Positions 8,478 to 17,665 of a stretch of DNA of 64,000 bases are shown piece by piece. This DNA is from Cribrihabitans_A neustonicus (GTDB lineage Bacteria; Pseudomonadota; Alphaproteobacteria; Rhodobacterales; Rhodobacteraceae), in NCBI RefSeq assembly GCF_048820895.1, contig NZ_JBMERQ010000007.1, forward strand, positions 94,280 through 158,279, written 5' to 3'. The number at the start of each line of letters is the position of its first letter. Positions within the stretch are counted from its first letter, which is position 1. A model generated the notes under the pieces. The model had not been told where the DNA came from. It was given only the letters and a program-made list of their open reading frames with translations, and did not search any database. The position numbers were made by a program, and so were the translations under genes.

Positions 8478-10555
8478 ACCTTTGCTCCTTCTGTCACCGG
8501 CGAGGTCGGCGGGCGGCGCTCAGCGGAGCCGGCCCGCCAGCGGCTGAGCCCCTCCAGCACGCCTTGGGCGTGGCGTTTGTGCGACCAGTAGACATTCGGC
8601 AGCTCCGCCAGGCGGGCAATCTCCGGTGCGGCGTTTGCCACCAGGATGGCGCGGCGGCAGTTGCGCAGCAGATCACTGTCGTTGCCGGAATCGCCCGCCG
8701 CGATCAGGGCATTGCGGGCGATGCCCAGCTCGTCCGCCAGGCAGCTGGCGGCCCGGTCCTTACCCGCCTGCACAGGGATCACGTCAATGAGATTGCCATG
8801 GGAGTGCACGACCTTGGCGCTGAGATCCGCGTCATGAAAGGCGGCACGGAGCCTTTCAGCCTCCTTTGCGCTGCCGAACAGGCTCAGCTTCCAGCGGCGC
8901 TGCTCGATGTCCGGCTGCCACTTGGCACCCAGCTTGCGGATCTCCGCTTCCAGCGCGCTGCGCTGCCAGTCCGCATTGATCCGGCGCGCAAAGGACTTGC
9001 AGAGCTGTAGGCGCCCCGAGCGGCCGCGCACGTGAATTTCGGTGCCAACCGCAGTGATGAAGGCCTCCGGCTCGGGCAGGTCCCACTCTGCCAGCACCCG
9101 TCGCGCCTGTGTGATCGAGCGGCCGGTGGCAATGGCAAACCGCATCCCGCTGCGGGTCAGCCAGTCGGAAAACGCCCGCGTCCCCTTGCGGCAGCCGGTG
9201 AGAGTGTTGTCGAGATCACTGATCAGCATCGGCGCTGCCGGGCGGGCAATAGCGCGGAGCGGTGCGGAAACCAGCCGGTAGGTCCGCATTGCGCCAGCCG
9301 CCCAGTTGTCCCAGTTGTAAACCTCCCGCGCCGCCAGCCCGTTGCGCGAAGCCTTGTCCCAAGCCTCCCGGTCCTGCAGCAGCTCCGCTGCCGCGGCGGC
9401 CAGGCGGACCGCGTCGCCGGGATCGGCGAGGCGCCCGTTCTGAAGCCGCCCCACAATGTCCGAGGGCCCGCCTTCGCGGGTGGCAACAACCGGCAGGCCA
9501 TGCACTGCTGCCTCGAGCAGAGTAAGGCCAAAAGGTTCATGCAGAGCCGGATTGACAAAAACGCCCCGGCGTTTGGCAGCCAGGCGGTACATCTGGTGCA
9601 CGATCTCCGGCCCGTGCTCCGCCGGCAAAGCGATGCGCCCCTGTACCTCCGGCAGGGCGGCTGCGGCGTGCAGCTCTTCCAGCACGGCCCGGGATTCCGC
9701 CGCCGTGGCGATGCCGTCGACCTGCTGGCCGGCCAGGATCACCAGGTTGGCGCGCTGGTGCAGGGCGGGCGAGGCGGCATAGGCCGCCGCAAGCAGGCCC
9801 AGGTTCTTGCGCCGGACCGGGCGCGCGATGGCCAGCACCATTGGCTTCTCCGGCTGATCGAGGAAGGGCGCGATCAAGGCTTCGGCATCGGCCGTGCCCT
9901 CGTCGGCGGTTCCGGGCAGCCGGGTCACACCGGGCGCGATCTGATGCACAAGGGCCTCCGCCCCGGCGTCATAAGCCACGACCTGCCGCTCGGCTTCATC
10001 GCGTGAGGAGACGATGGTGGCATCGGCGTGGCGCAGCGCCGCGGTTTCCTGCGCGATCCGGGTCAGGAACGCTAGGTCTTCCTTGGCGCCGGCATGGTCC
10101 TTCTTGCCGATCGCGAGCGAATGCGGCGTGTATACAAATGGAATGCCGAAGACGGCGCGGGCCGCCGCCGCCAGTTCCGCCGCATCGGCGAAATGAGCGT
10201 GGATCACATCGGGTTTGCGTGCCATCCCGCGCAGTTCCGCCAAAAAGGCCTCCCTCAGTGCCGGCATCTCGGCGGTCAGCGCCTCTTTCGCTGCGTAAGC
10301 CGGTGTGCGTCCGCTCAGCCGCCGTATGTTGATCTTGGCCGCCACCTTCTGCAGCGGACAGCTATGGATAGGATCAAAGCCCGCGCCGCGGAATGCGCGG
10401 GTGACGATATCGACCTGGGTGACGTCTTGCCGCGCGGCCTGCGCGTAGGCCGCTCCCAGAACATAAGCAATGTGCCCGCCGGTATCTTCGGTTATGCCGT
10501 AGCGGACCAGGGGAGCGGTGAGACACCCTCCCAGAGCGATGTGAAGAATATGCAT
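8474..10555 (-). CDS. sucrose-phosphate-synthase-like GT4 fused to a HAD (SPP-type) phosphatase
   Basis: 693-residue bifunctional enzyme. Residues 1-430 are a GT4 synthase of the sucrose synthase/SPS class: GITEDTGGHIAYVLGAA near the start, VFGIPFVYTPHSLAIGKK, then EPFGLTLLEAAVHGLPVVAT near residue 339. Residues 440-690 are a HAD-IIB phosphatase with motif I SDLDNTLTG (about 446) and motif IV AAGDSGNDSDLL (about 620), like sucrose- or mannosylfructose-phosphate phosphatase. Such pairs form a disaccharide phosphate and dephosphorylate it at once, often for osmoprotection. I chose ATG 10555 (MHILHIAL), matching the family N-terminus; the 55 codons upstream have no similarity. First gene of the operon. 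The sugar pair is not determinable from sequence alone. Confidence 0.82.
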   Translation of the reverse strand: MHILHIALGGCLTAPLVRYGITEDTGGHIAYVLGAAYAQAARQDVTQVDIVTRAFRGAGFDPIHSCPLQKVAAKINIRRLSGRTPAYAAKEALTAEMPALREAFLAELRGMARKPDVIHAHFADAAELAAAARAVFGIPFVYTPHSLAIGKKDHAGAKEDLAFLTRIAQETAALRHADATIVSSRDEAERQVVAYDAGAEALVHQIAPGVTRLPGTADEGTADAEALIAPFLDQPEKPMVLAIARPVRRKNLGLLAAAYAASPALHQRANLVILAGQQVDGIATAAESRAVLEELHAAAALPEVQGRIALPAEHGPEIVHQMYRLAAKRRGVFVNPALHEPFGLTLLEAAVHGLPVVATREGGPSDIVGRLQNGRLADPGDAVRLAAAAAELLQDREAWDKASRNGLAAREVYNWDNWAAGAMRTYRLVSAPLRAIARPAAPMLISDLDNTLTGCRKGTRAFSDWLTRSGMRFAIATGRSITQARRVLAEWDLPEPEAFITAVGTEIHVRGRSGRLQLCKSFARRINADWQRSALEAEIRKLGAKWQPDIEQRRWKLSLFGSAKEAERLRAAFHDADLSAKVVHSHGNLIDVIPVQAGKDRAASCLADELGIARNALIAAGDSGNDSDLLRNCRRAILVANAAPEIARLAELPNVYWSHKRHAQGVLEGLSRWRAGSAERRPPTSPVTEGAKV

Positions 10556-10718
10556 GATGACCTCGCAGGAACGATGAATTAACGCGAGGCCGGCGGCCGG
10601 AGTTCCACACCCCCGGGTAAATAACTGCGGGCAAGGCCGCACCCGCCGGACGGGAACCCGCGGCACCATTGCCGCGTTGGCCTGCCAAGCGCCTGCCCGC
10701 ACGGAGGACAACCGAAAC
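10556..10718. promoter_or_regulatory. divergent promoter region between glycoside operon and sulfotransferase gene
   Basis: 163 bases between two divergent starts must hold both promoters. I see no strong sigma-70 boxes. A GC-rich dyad (GGCCGGCGGCCGG) lies near 10590-10602. Shared control of the sulfotransferase and the glycosyltransferases is possible. Confidence 0.4.
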
Positions 10719-11558
10719 ATGCCAGCAGCCCCCGCTCCCGGCCTCCCGCACCGTTACGTGTTTGTGGGCGGACTGCACCGTTCGGGCACGAGCTTCACGG
10801 CGCGGATGCTGGCCGCACTGCCCGGCGCTGGCGGCATAGAGGCCGCGCCGGTTCCGGAAAACGAAGGCGTCTACCTGCAGGGCGCCATCCCGCACGATGC
10901 GCTGTCCGGGCAGCCAATGCATTTCGCCACCGATCCATCTCAGCACATGACCGAGGACCACCCCGCCAACAGGCTGGAGACCAAGCAGCGGCTTGAGGCC
11001 GACTGGGCGCCATGGTTTTCCGAGGGTGTTGCCTGGAGGGTGGAGAAATCACCCGTGAACCTGACCCGCACCCGGCTGTTGCAGCAGCTGTTTCCGCTGT
11101 CGCATTTCGTGCTGGTGATGCGCCACCCCGAGGCGGTCGCGGCCTCCTGCGCGCGGTGGCTGGACAGCCCGGCGGAGAGGCTGCACGCGCATTGGGCCGA
11201 GGCGCACCGCCGTATGGAGGAGGACATCCGGCGTCTCCATCACGTATTGGTCATCCGCTACGAGGATGCGGTACGCGCTCCGGAGCGGATGCAAGCGGCG
11301 CTGGCAGCTTTTCTGGACACTGGAACGACAACCCCGCCCGCGGCGGAGCCGGTCCGCGACGGCAACGCCCAATACCGGGGCTTCGCCGCCCGGATCACCG
11401 GGGATGCGGCCGGGGCGGCAGCCCGCTGGGGCTACCTGCCGGGGCTGGAGACCGTGCCGGTGGACCTGCCCCTGCGCCACAGCCTGCGCCGGGTGGCCGA
11501 TGCCACGCGCGAGGCCTTGCCGGAGCAGGCTGGGGCAGGACGCGGCAGGCTAGCCTGA
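10719..11558 (+). CDS. sulfotransferase family protein (PAPS-dependent)
   Basis: 279-residue cytosolic sulfotransferase of the Sulfotransfer_3 type. FVGGLHRSGTSFTARML near the N-terminus is the 5'-phosphosulfate-binding loop, and FVLVMRHPEAVAASCARW is the 3'-phosphate-binding R-x7-S motif. It transfers sulfate from PAPS to a hydroxyl of a sugar, lipid or small molecule. I chose ATG 10719 (GGAGG at 10703-10707) over 10677. It diverges from the four-gene glycosyltransferase operon, so sulfation of that glycoside is a reasonable but unproven guess. Its end overlaps the convergent receiver gene by 9 bases. Confidence 0.8.
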   Translation: MPAAPAPGLPHRYVFVGGLHRSGTSFTARMLAALPGAGGIEAAPVPENEGVYLQGAIPHDALSGQPMHFATDPSQHMTEDHPANRLETKQRLEADWAPWFSEGVAWRVEKSPVNLTRTRLLQQLFPLSHFVLVMRHPEAVAASCARWLDSPAERLHAHWAEAHRRMEEDIRRLHHVLVIRYEDAVRAPERMQAALAAFLDTGTTTPPAAEPVRDGNAQYRGFAARITGDAAGAAARWGYLPGLETVPVDLPLRHSLRRVADATREALPEQAGAGRGRLA

Positions 11559-11927
11559 GCCGCCACCGGTGAGCCAGGACAGCGCCTGGGTCAGATCATG
11601 GACTCCGAACGGCTTGGTCAGGATCGGGTGGTTCTCAAAGGGCGGCCCCAGCCGGGTGTCGCTGTAACCGGTGGAAAACAGGACCGGGATACCCTTGTCA
11701 TGCGCCGCTTTGGCCACCGGGTAAGACGTCTCGCCATGCAAGTTCACGTCCAGAACCGCCGCATCGAAACTGCCGTTTTGCAAAGCGGCAAGTCCTGCGG
11801 TTTTGCTGCCGGCCATGGTGGTCTCGCAGCCAAGATCCTCCAGGATGTCCTCGATCATCATCGCGACCAGCATCTCGTCCTCGACCACGAGCACCCGCAG
11901 CCCCTGCATCTCTGCTGCCTCAGACAT
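11550..11927 (-). CDS. single-domain response regulator
   Basis: 125-residue receiver domain with acidic pair in VVEDEML, phospho-acceptor Asp60 (AAVLDVNLHG), the T-G in FSTGYSD and Lys in ILTKPFG. It is the type usually paired with HWE/HisKA_2 kinases. I chose ATG 11927, preceded by GGAGG and overlapping the end of the hybrid kinase gene by 8 bases, so the pair is co-translated. It likely receives phosphate from the C-terminal HWE kinase module of its neighbour. No output domain is present. Confidence 0.85.
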   Translation of the reverse strand: MSEAAEMQGLRVLVVEDEMLVAMMIEDILEDLGCETTMAGSKTAGLAALQNGSFDAAVLDVNLHGETSYPVAKAAHDKGIPVLFSTGYSDTRLGPPFENHPILTKPFGVHDLTQALSWLTGGGSG

Positions 11928-14900
11928 CCAGCGCCTCCAGATCCAGGCTGATTTCGCAGACCATCCCCTCCACCGGGAATTCCATCGTGACCTCCGCTGC
12001 AAACTGATGTGCCAGGCCGGTGCGGATCAGGCGGGTGCCGAACCCCTTCCGCGACGGCGGCGAGACCGGCGGCCCGCCAGTCTCGCGCCAGCAGAACCGC
12101 AAGCGGCCGCCTTCTATGCCCCAACGGATAGCGACGAATCCCCCCGGCACCGAAAGCGCACCGTACTTGGAGGCATTGGTGGCAAGTTCGTGCAGGCCCA
12201 GCCCAAGCGACAGCACCAGATTCGGCTCCAACCTGACGTCAGGCCCTTCGATCCCGAAGCGGGGCGGCGCGCCGGGAGGCGCCGCAAAGGGCTGCAACGC
12301 GCCCTCCACCACGTCGCGCAGCGCGGCGGCGTCCCATTGCTGGCGGGTCAGCAGGTCATGCGAGGCCGCGAGCGACATCAGCCGCATTTCGAAGGCGCTG
12401 CGGCTCGCACTGTCCAGGCCAGAGCCGCGCAGGGTTTGCGCCGCCATCGACTGCACGATGGCCAGCGTGTTTTTCACCCGGTGGTTCAGTTCGTGCAGCA
12501 GCAGCTGGCGCTTCTCCTCGGCCAGCTTGGACTCGGTGATATCGCGGGAGATCACCAAAAGCCGCTCCGGCTGCCCGTCGGTGCCGAAGATGGGCGAGAC
12601 AAGTTCGTCCCACCAGCCGGGCGTGCCCGCGGCGTCGCGGCGCTCGGCGGTGAACCGCCCCGGCCGCCCTTCCAGCGCCTCGGCTACCGCCCGTTCGGCG
12701 GCGTCACGGTGCTCCCCCTCCCAAAGACAGGCATAGCGCTCGCCTACCGGCGGTACCGGATGGCCGCCCTGCAAGGCGCCGAGCCCATTGCCGTTGCCGG
12801 TAAGGATGCGGCCTTCCAAGTCCAGAAGCTGTATGCCATCCTGGCTGCTCTGCAGAATGCGCTCGCTCAACGCCTCGCCGCGGGCGACCTCGGCGCGGAG
12901 GCGTGCAAGCTTCAGCTGAGCTTCGACCCGCGCCAGCAGCTCGCGCTCGGAGAACGGTTTGACCAGATAATCGCTCGCCCCCGCCTCCAGGCCCTCGACC
13001 CGGGATTCCTCTCCCGCCCGGGCGGAGAGCAGGATCACCGGCACCGTGCGCAGACGCGGGTCAGCTCGCAGGGCAGCGATCAGGCCGAAGCCGTCAAGCT
13101 TGGGCATCATCACGTCTGAGAGCACTAAATCCGGCGGCGTGGCGCGGGCGGCTTCCAGCGCCGCTGCGCCGTCGGCGGCGCAGATCACCTCGTAAGAAGG
13201 GCTGAGCAGGCGCCGGACATAGTCGCGCATGTCGGCATTGTCATCGGCCCAGAGGATGCGAACACGCGGCGCGTCTCCCTCCGCGGGAACGGCCGCCGGG
13301 CGCGGCAGGGGCCCCGCGCTTTCAGTCAGCCGCGGCGCGCTCCCCCCCTCCGGCAGCCAGCGCATCGCCTCCTCAACGTAGGTTTCAGCGGCCACAGCGG
13401 TTGATTGCAAAGACTTGGCGGCCCCGATCCGATCCTGCGGCAGATGCTTGGCACCTAGCGGAATACGGACGGTGAAGCATGTGCCCGCCCCCAGCTCGCT
13501 TTCGGCCGAGATGTTGCCGCCATGAAGCGCCGCCACCTCCTGCGCCAGGGCAAGGCCTATGCCGCTGCCCTCGTAAGACCGCCCGCCGCTCCCCGCGACC
13601 CGGTGGAAGCGGTCGAAAATGCGTGGCAGCTCGGCTTCGGGAATGCCGGTGCCTGTGTCGCGCACCCGGAGCACCGCCGCGCCATCTTCTTCCGCCAAAG
13701 TCACGCTGATCCGCCCTTCCAAAGTGAACTTGAAGGCGTTGGACAGCAGGTTCAGAACGATCTTTTCCCACAGTTCCCGGTCGGCATAGGCCTCCACCGG
13801 CGCACAATCCACCTCCAGCTCCAGCCCCGCGTTTTCGCAGGCCGAGCGGAAGCTGCTGGCCAGGTCGGCGGTCAGGGCGCCGAGGTCCATGGGCTCGAAG
13901 GAGGCCTGCGCGCGGCCTGCCTCGATGCGCGAGAAATCCAGAAGCGAGTTCACCAGTTTCAGGAGCCGCCGCCCGTTGCGCTGCACCATTTCCAGCGGCT
14001 CCCGCGCGCCAGGGTCAAGATCCTCGCGGCTGAGCATATCGGCCAGCGGGCCAAGCATCAGAGTGATCGGGGTACGGAATTCATGACTGACGTTGGAGAA
14101 GAACAGCGTCTTCGCCCGGTCGATCTCTGCCAGCGCCTCGGCCCGGCGGCGTTCATGTTCCAAGGCCTCGGCGTTGGCGACGGCTGCGGTGACAGCCGCA
14201 GCCAGCAAGCGCAGGAAGCCGGCATATTCCTCATCAAAAGCAAGCCGGGCGCTGGTGCCGGCGACGATCAGGGCGCGCGGCGTCTCGGCTCCCGGCGGCA
14301 CCACGGGCAGGATGCGGGCATGGGAGGGCGGCTCGGGATAGGGTCCGCAGGCGAGGGCGCCAAACCGGTCTTCGAACCCGGAGACGTCCACCGCCATCCC
14401 GCTCTCCATCACCTCGTGCAGCGGCCATGCGGCGCCGTCCGCCGCGTCCAGCCGCACGGCCTCCGGGCTGGCAGGCGTGCCCGGTGCGAGGCCCACGGCC
14501 TGGGCAAGCCGGGCCTGGCCGGTGTCCGGATCGGTCAGGTATATGAGCACAAACGGCAGGTCGGTGTCGTCTTCCGCCAATGCCTCTGCGGCGAGCGCAA
14601 AAGCCTCCCCGGCGGTGCGGGCGCTGCCGGTGCGTTCCGACAGGTCGCGCAGCATGCGGCCGCGGCGCTCGGCCAGCATCTTTCCGGTCACCTCGTTCAC
14701 GGGGTGGAACAGCCCGCCGACGCCGCCGCTTTCGTCCCGGATCGGGCTGAAGGAGAAGGTGAAGAAGGTTTCCTCCAGGTAGCCGTGCCGGTCCAGAAAC
14801 ATCTGCTGGTTCTGGATGAACTGGCTCTCGCCCGCCAGCGCCTTGCGGTAGGCGTCGCCGATCACCGGCATTGCCGAGGCCCAGCATTCGGTAAAGGTCT

Positions 14901-15153
14901 GACCCATCGAGTCCGGGTGCTTGCCGCCGCAGATCGGCCAGTAGCCGTCGTTATAGATCTGCACGTGCTCCGGCCCCCAAGCCATGGAGATCGGGAAGTT
15001 CGAGGAGATACAGATGCTGACCGCGGTGCGCAGGCTCTGCGGCCATTCCCCGATCGGGCCGAGCGGGGTGGCGGACCAGTCCATTTCGCGGATCAGCTTG
15101 CCCATCTCGCCGCCCCCGGTCAGGAAGCTGGCATCGCAACTGTCAAACGTCAT
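11920..15153 (-). CDS. dual-kinase hybrid sensor: PAS/GAF-HisKA-HATPase-REC-PAS-HWE kinase
   Basis: 1077-residue cytoplasmic sensor without membrane segments. In order: PAS-like domain (about 15-150), GAF-like domain (about 165-330), HisKA with His357 in SNVSHEFRTPITLML, HATPase (GSGIGLALAQEVAALHGG), receiver with Asp680 (LVLSDVMMPKLDG), PAS (about 755-870), then an HWE/HisKA_2 kinase with His891 in HELNHRVKNTLAIVQ and its own ATPase region (LGLGLHELATNASKYGA). Two complete kinases of different classes in one chain suggest relay or branching of two signals. I chose ATG 15153 after AAGGACAGG. The receiver gene at its 3' end is the likely downstream partner. The input signal is unknown. Confidence 0.85.
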   Translation of the reverse strand: MTFDSCDASFLTGGGEMGKLIREMDWSATPLGPIGEWPQSLRTAVSICISSNFPISMAWGPEHVQIYNDGYWPICGGKHPDSMGQTFTECWASAMPVIGDAYRKALAGESQFIQNQQMFLDRHGYLEETFFTFSFSPIRDESGGVGGLFHPVNEVTGKMLAERRGRMLRDLSERTGSARTAGEAFALAAEALAEDDTDLPFVLIYLTDPDTGQARLAQAVGLAPGTPASPEAVRLDAADGAAWPLHEVMESGMAVDVSGFEDRFGALACGPYPEPPSHARILPVVPPGAETPRALIVAGTSARLAFDEEYAGFLRLLAAAVTAAVANAEALEHERRRAEALAEIDRAKTLFFSNVSHEFRTPITLMLGPLADMLSREDLDPGAREPLEMVQRNGRRLLKLVNSLLDFSRIEAGRAQASFEPMDLGALTADLASSFRSACENAGLELEVDCAPVEAYADRELWEKIVLNLLSNAFKFTLEGRISVTLAEEDGAAVLRVRDTGTGIPEAELPRIFDRFHRVAGSGGRSYEGSGIGLALAQEVAALHGGNISAESELGAGTCFTVRIPLGAKHLPQDRIGAAKSLQSTAVAAETYVEEAMRWLPEGGSAPRLTESAGPLPRPAAVPAEGDAPRVRILWADDNADMRDYVRRLLSPSYEVICAADGAAALEAARATPPDLVLSDVMMPKLDGFGLIAALRADPRLRTVPVILLSARAGEESRVEGLEAGASDYLVKPFSERELLARVEAQLKLARLRAEVARGEALSERILQSSQDGIQLLDLEGRILTGNGNGLGALQGGHPVPPVGERYACLWEGEHRDAAERAVAEALEGRPGRFTAERRDAAGTPGWWDELVSPIFGTDGQPERLLVISRDITESKLAEEKRQLLLHELNHRVKNTLAIVQSMAAQTLRGSGLDSASRSAFEMRLMSLAASHDLLTRQQWDAAALRDVVEGALQPFAAPPGAPPRFGIEGPDVRLEPNLVLSLGLGLHELATNASKYGALSVPGGFVAIRWGIEGGRLRFCWRETGGPPVSPPSRKGFGTRLIRTGLAHQFAAEVTMEFPVEGMVCEISLDLEALDV

Positions 15154-15230
15154 GGGCCTGTCCTTATTATGCGCAAGGCACCTTGCAACAGCGCAGGACA
15201 CCAATCAAGGCGTTGATTTCACGTGCACGG

Positions 15231-16271
15231 TCAGACGATGACCGGCACAGCGCCCGGCATCGCCTCTTGCAGCTTCACACCGGGCAGGCGGTGCGCTGCC
15301 AAGTAGTAGAAAATGCCCTGGGCCTTCAGCACCTGCGGGAAGGGGCGGAAGACATAAGCCGTCTCTTCCGGCTGCGAAACTGCGATCAGCGTCCCGTCGC
15401 AGGCGGTAATCGCGGCTTCCAGCCGCGCGGTTTCGACTTGGCCCCCAACCCGCGCGGAATAGATCGTCGCCCCCACGTTGGCGGCGGAAAGCGCCATCAG
15501 AATCTGCCCCGCGCCCGGATCCTGCGCCGCCCGAACCAGCGCTTCCGAGGCGTTGGAGACCACGGTTTCCACCTCGGCAATGCGCGCCGCGCGCCGCGCT
15601 GTATCGCGGTCCTCGAAGAAGGCCGCCACATGCACGGACTGGTTGAGCTCGCGGATCGCGAGGCAGGCGTTGAAAGTCTCCGCGTCGCTGTTGGCAAACA
15701 CCAGCGCCTTTTGCGCCAGCGGGATAGCCGCCCGGCGCAGCGAGGCCAGCGCATCCAGCCGCTCTGTGCGCACCAAGTGGACGCCTTGCGGCACCTCGGC
15801 CTCGGCGTCCTTGGTCAGCAGCACTATTTTCTCGTCGCCGTCCTGGCCTGCGATCAGATTTTCCACGATCAGCGGCGTCTGCTCGCGCTGGTAGCCGACG
15901 ATCACGGTTGCCCCTGCCAGGGTCTCGAAACTGCCTTGTCCTTCCGCCATGCGCCTTATCCTTTCGACCATTGCCCCGGCCAGCCGCCCCAGTACCGCCG
16001 AAAAGATCAGCAGCGCGCCCGGGAAGAACCAGAGCGCCGCGACCAGACGCCCAGCGTGGGTCTGGGGGGACAGATCGCCATAGCCCACGGTGGAGGCGGT
16101 GGTGGCCGCAAAATAAAGAAACGTCAGGGCGCTGGAGGTCAGCGCCGTCTCGCCCGCCAGCAGGAACAGCCCCCAGGAGATCAGCACAAACGCCAGGCAC
16201 AGAAGCGCCAGCAGCCACAGCCGGAGATCCAGCATATCCCGGTACATCTTGAGGATCAGCCTGTTGAGCAT
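15231..16271 (-). CDS. two-TM potassium channel with TrkA-N-type regulatory domain
   Basis: 346 residues. Two transmembrane helices (about 18-40 and 73-97) flank a pore with the K+ selectivity filter TVGYGD at 61-66. The cytoplasmic part contains a Rossmann fold (about 118-240; ATVIVGYQREQTPLIVENLI), as in RCK/TrkA-N domains that gate on nucleotides or ions, though the glycine motif is degenerate. I chose ATG 16271; the ribosome site is weak. The gene follows ureG by 120 bases on the same strand, so it may be read through from the urease operon, but a functional link is not evident. A palindrome GGCCCGCGGGCC lies in the gap (16311-16322). Confidence 0.82.
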   Translation of the reverse strand: MLNRLILKMYRDMLDLRLWLLALLCLAFVLISWGLFLLAGETALTSSALTFLYFAATTASTVGYGDLSPQTHAGRLVAALWFFPGALLIFSAVLGRLAGAMVERIRRMAEGQGSFETLAGATVIVGYQREQTPLIVENLIAGQDGDEKIVLLTKDAEAEVPQGVHLVRTERLDALASLRRAAIPLAQKALVFANSDAETFNACLAIRELNQSVHVAAFFEDRDTARRAARIAEVETVVSNASEALVRAAQDPGAGQILMALSAANVGATIYSARVGGQVETARLEAAITACDGTLIAVSQPEETAYVFRPFPQVLKAQGIFYYLAAHRLPGVKLQEAMPGAVPVIV

Positions 16272-16391
16272 CGGCGCTGGAGGTCTCGGGTCAGTTGCAA
16301 TTCGGGGCCTGGCCCGCGGGCCTGGCCGCAACACTCGCAGAGCATGCCGGCGGCAGCAAGCCCCTCCCCGCGGCTCGGCAGCACGAGATTA

Positions 16392-17009
16392 TTAACCCGG
16401 CAGGCCGGAAATTCCGCAGAGGCAGGCGGTCACCTCTGCCACGCCCTCGCCCGCCTTCAGGCTGGTAAGGAAGAATGGCCGCCCGTCCCGCGCGGCGGTG
16501 GCGTCGCGCTGCATCACTTCGAGCGAGGCCCCCACATACGGGGCGAGGTCGGTCTTGTTGATCACCAGAATGTCCGAGCGGGTCAGTGCCGGGCCGCCCT
16601 TGCGCGGGATCTCCTCACCCGCCGCCACGTCGATCACGTAGAGCGTCACGTCGGCCAGCTCCGGGCTGAAGGTCGCCGACAGGTTGTCGCCGCCGCTTTC
16701 GATCAGCACAATGTCGAGGTCCGGGTGGCGCGCCTGCATTTCGGCCACCGCAGCAAGGTTGATCGAGGCGTCCTCGCGGATCGCGGTATGCGGGCAGCCG
16801 CCGGTCTCCACCCCGATGATGCGGTCCTGCGGCAGGATCTGCAACCGCATCAGCGCCTCGGCGTCCTCCTGGGTGTAGATGTCGTTGGTGATCACGCCGA
16901 TCGAGAAGCGGGTCTTCAGGGTCTCGGCCAGCCGCGCGGTGAGCGTGGTCTTGCCCGCGCCGACCGGACCGCCGATGCCGACGCGCAGGGGGCCGTTCAT
17001 TCTGGTCAT
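16392..17009 (-). CDS. ureG: urease accessory GTPase UreG
   Basis: 205-residue SIMIBI-class GTPase that delivers nickel to apo-urease. The P-loop GGPVGAGKTTL starts at residue 13. The metal-binding Cys-Pro-His motif (ETGGCPHTAIRED) and the NKTDLAPYVGA nucleotide-specificity loop are present. The start ATG 17009 overlaps the ureF stop (ATGA), fixing it over longer readings. Length and order match the standard ureEFG block. Confidence 0.95.
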   Translation of the reverse strand: MTRMNGPLRVGIGGPVGAGKTTLTARLAETLKTRFSIGVITNDIYTQEDAEALMRLQILPQDRIIGVETGGCPHTAIREDASINLAAVAEMQARHPDLDIVLIESGGDNLSATFSPELADVTLYVIDVAAGEEIPRKGGPALTRSDILVINKTDLAPYVGASLEVMQRDATAARDGRPFFLTSLKAGEGVAEVTACLCGISGLPG

Positions 17010-17665
17010 GATTGGAATAGCCTTGGTTGCAGGGTTTCGTGGCGCATCGCAGCGATATCGGACAGGAAGGCGGTAGAGGAGATGTCCTCCAGCCCCGCCC
17101 CTGCCGCTTCCGCCGCGACGCGCAGACAGGTTTGGTTGAGCCCGGCGAGCACACCTTGCGCATCGGTCTGGCCCAGCGGCATCAGCCGCTGCGCGGCAGC
17201 AGCGAGGTTGCCGAGGAAGGCTTGCAGGTAGAGCGCCGCCACCGCCTCGGGCGGCAGGTCCATCAGCCGCGCGGCCCGGCCCAGCGCCACGGGGAGGAGC
17301 ATCGGCGGCAGCGCAAGGTTCCAGACAGCCGCGGTGACGCGCGCAAAGGCCTCCCCCTGGCGCGCGCCCTCCCGCAGCCGCTCGGCCGCGGCGGCATAGG
17401 CGCGGGCCTCGGCGTCGAGCATCAAGGCGTCCGCTTCGCTTTCCGCCCGCCAGGCCAGCCATATCCAGATGGCATCGCTCCGGCCGCTGCCGAAGGCGGC
17501 AATCTCCGCCAGCCATTCGCCGAGGCTCTCCGCATCCAGGACCCAGCCCTCTCGGATCGCCTGTTCCAGCCCGTGCGAATAGGCGAAGGCGCCAACCGGA
17601 TAGGCCGGCGACAGCCACTGCGTGAGCGTCAGCAGCCGGGTGTCAATGGGTGTGGCCGTCAGCAT
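17006..17665 (-). CDS. ureF: urease accessory protein UreF
   Basis: 219-residue all-helical chaperone that bridges UreD and UreG on apo-urease and gates GTP hydrolysis. The N-terminal LSPAYPVGAFAYSHGLEQAI is the family hallmark. I chose ATG 17665, which overlaps the ureE 3' end by 23 bases. Longer in-frame starts would translate the antisense of the UreE His-rich tail into a Thr/Met-rich stretch and are unlikely. Its C-terminus (FLSDIAAMRHETLQPRLFQS) matches the UreF tail that contacts UreD. Confidence 0.92.
   Translation of the reverse strand: MLTATPIDTRLLTLTQWLSPAYPVGAFAYSHGLEQAIREGWVLDAESLGEWLAEIAAFGSGRSDAIWIWLAWRAESEADALMLDAEARAYAAAAERLREGARQGEAFARVTAAVWNLALPPMLLPVALGRAARLMDLPPEAVAALYLQAFLGNLAAAAQRLMPLGQTDAQGVLAGLNQTCLRVAAEAAGAGLEDISSTAFLSDIAAMRHETLQPRLFQS

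Noticed and set aside
13522..15216. 564-codon open frame antisense to the hybrid kinase
   Set aside because: Shadow of a high-GC gene; composition rich in Arg, Gly and Gln, no motifs, and the opposite strand carries a full multidomain protein.
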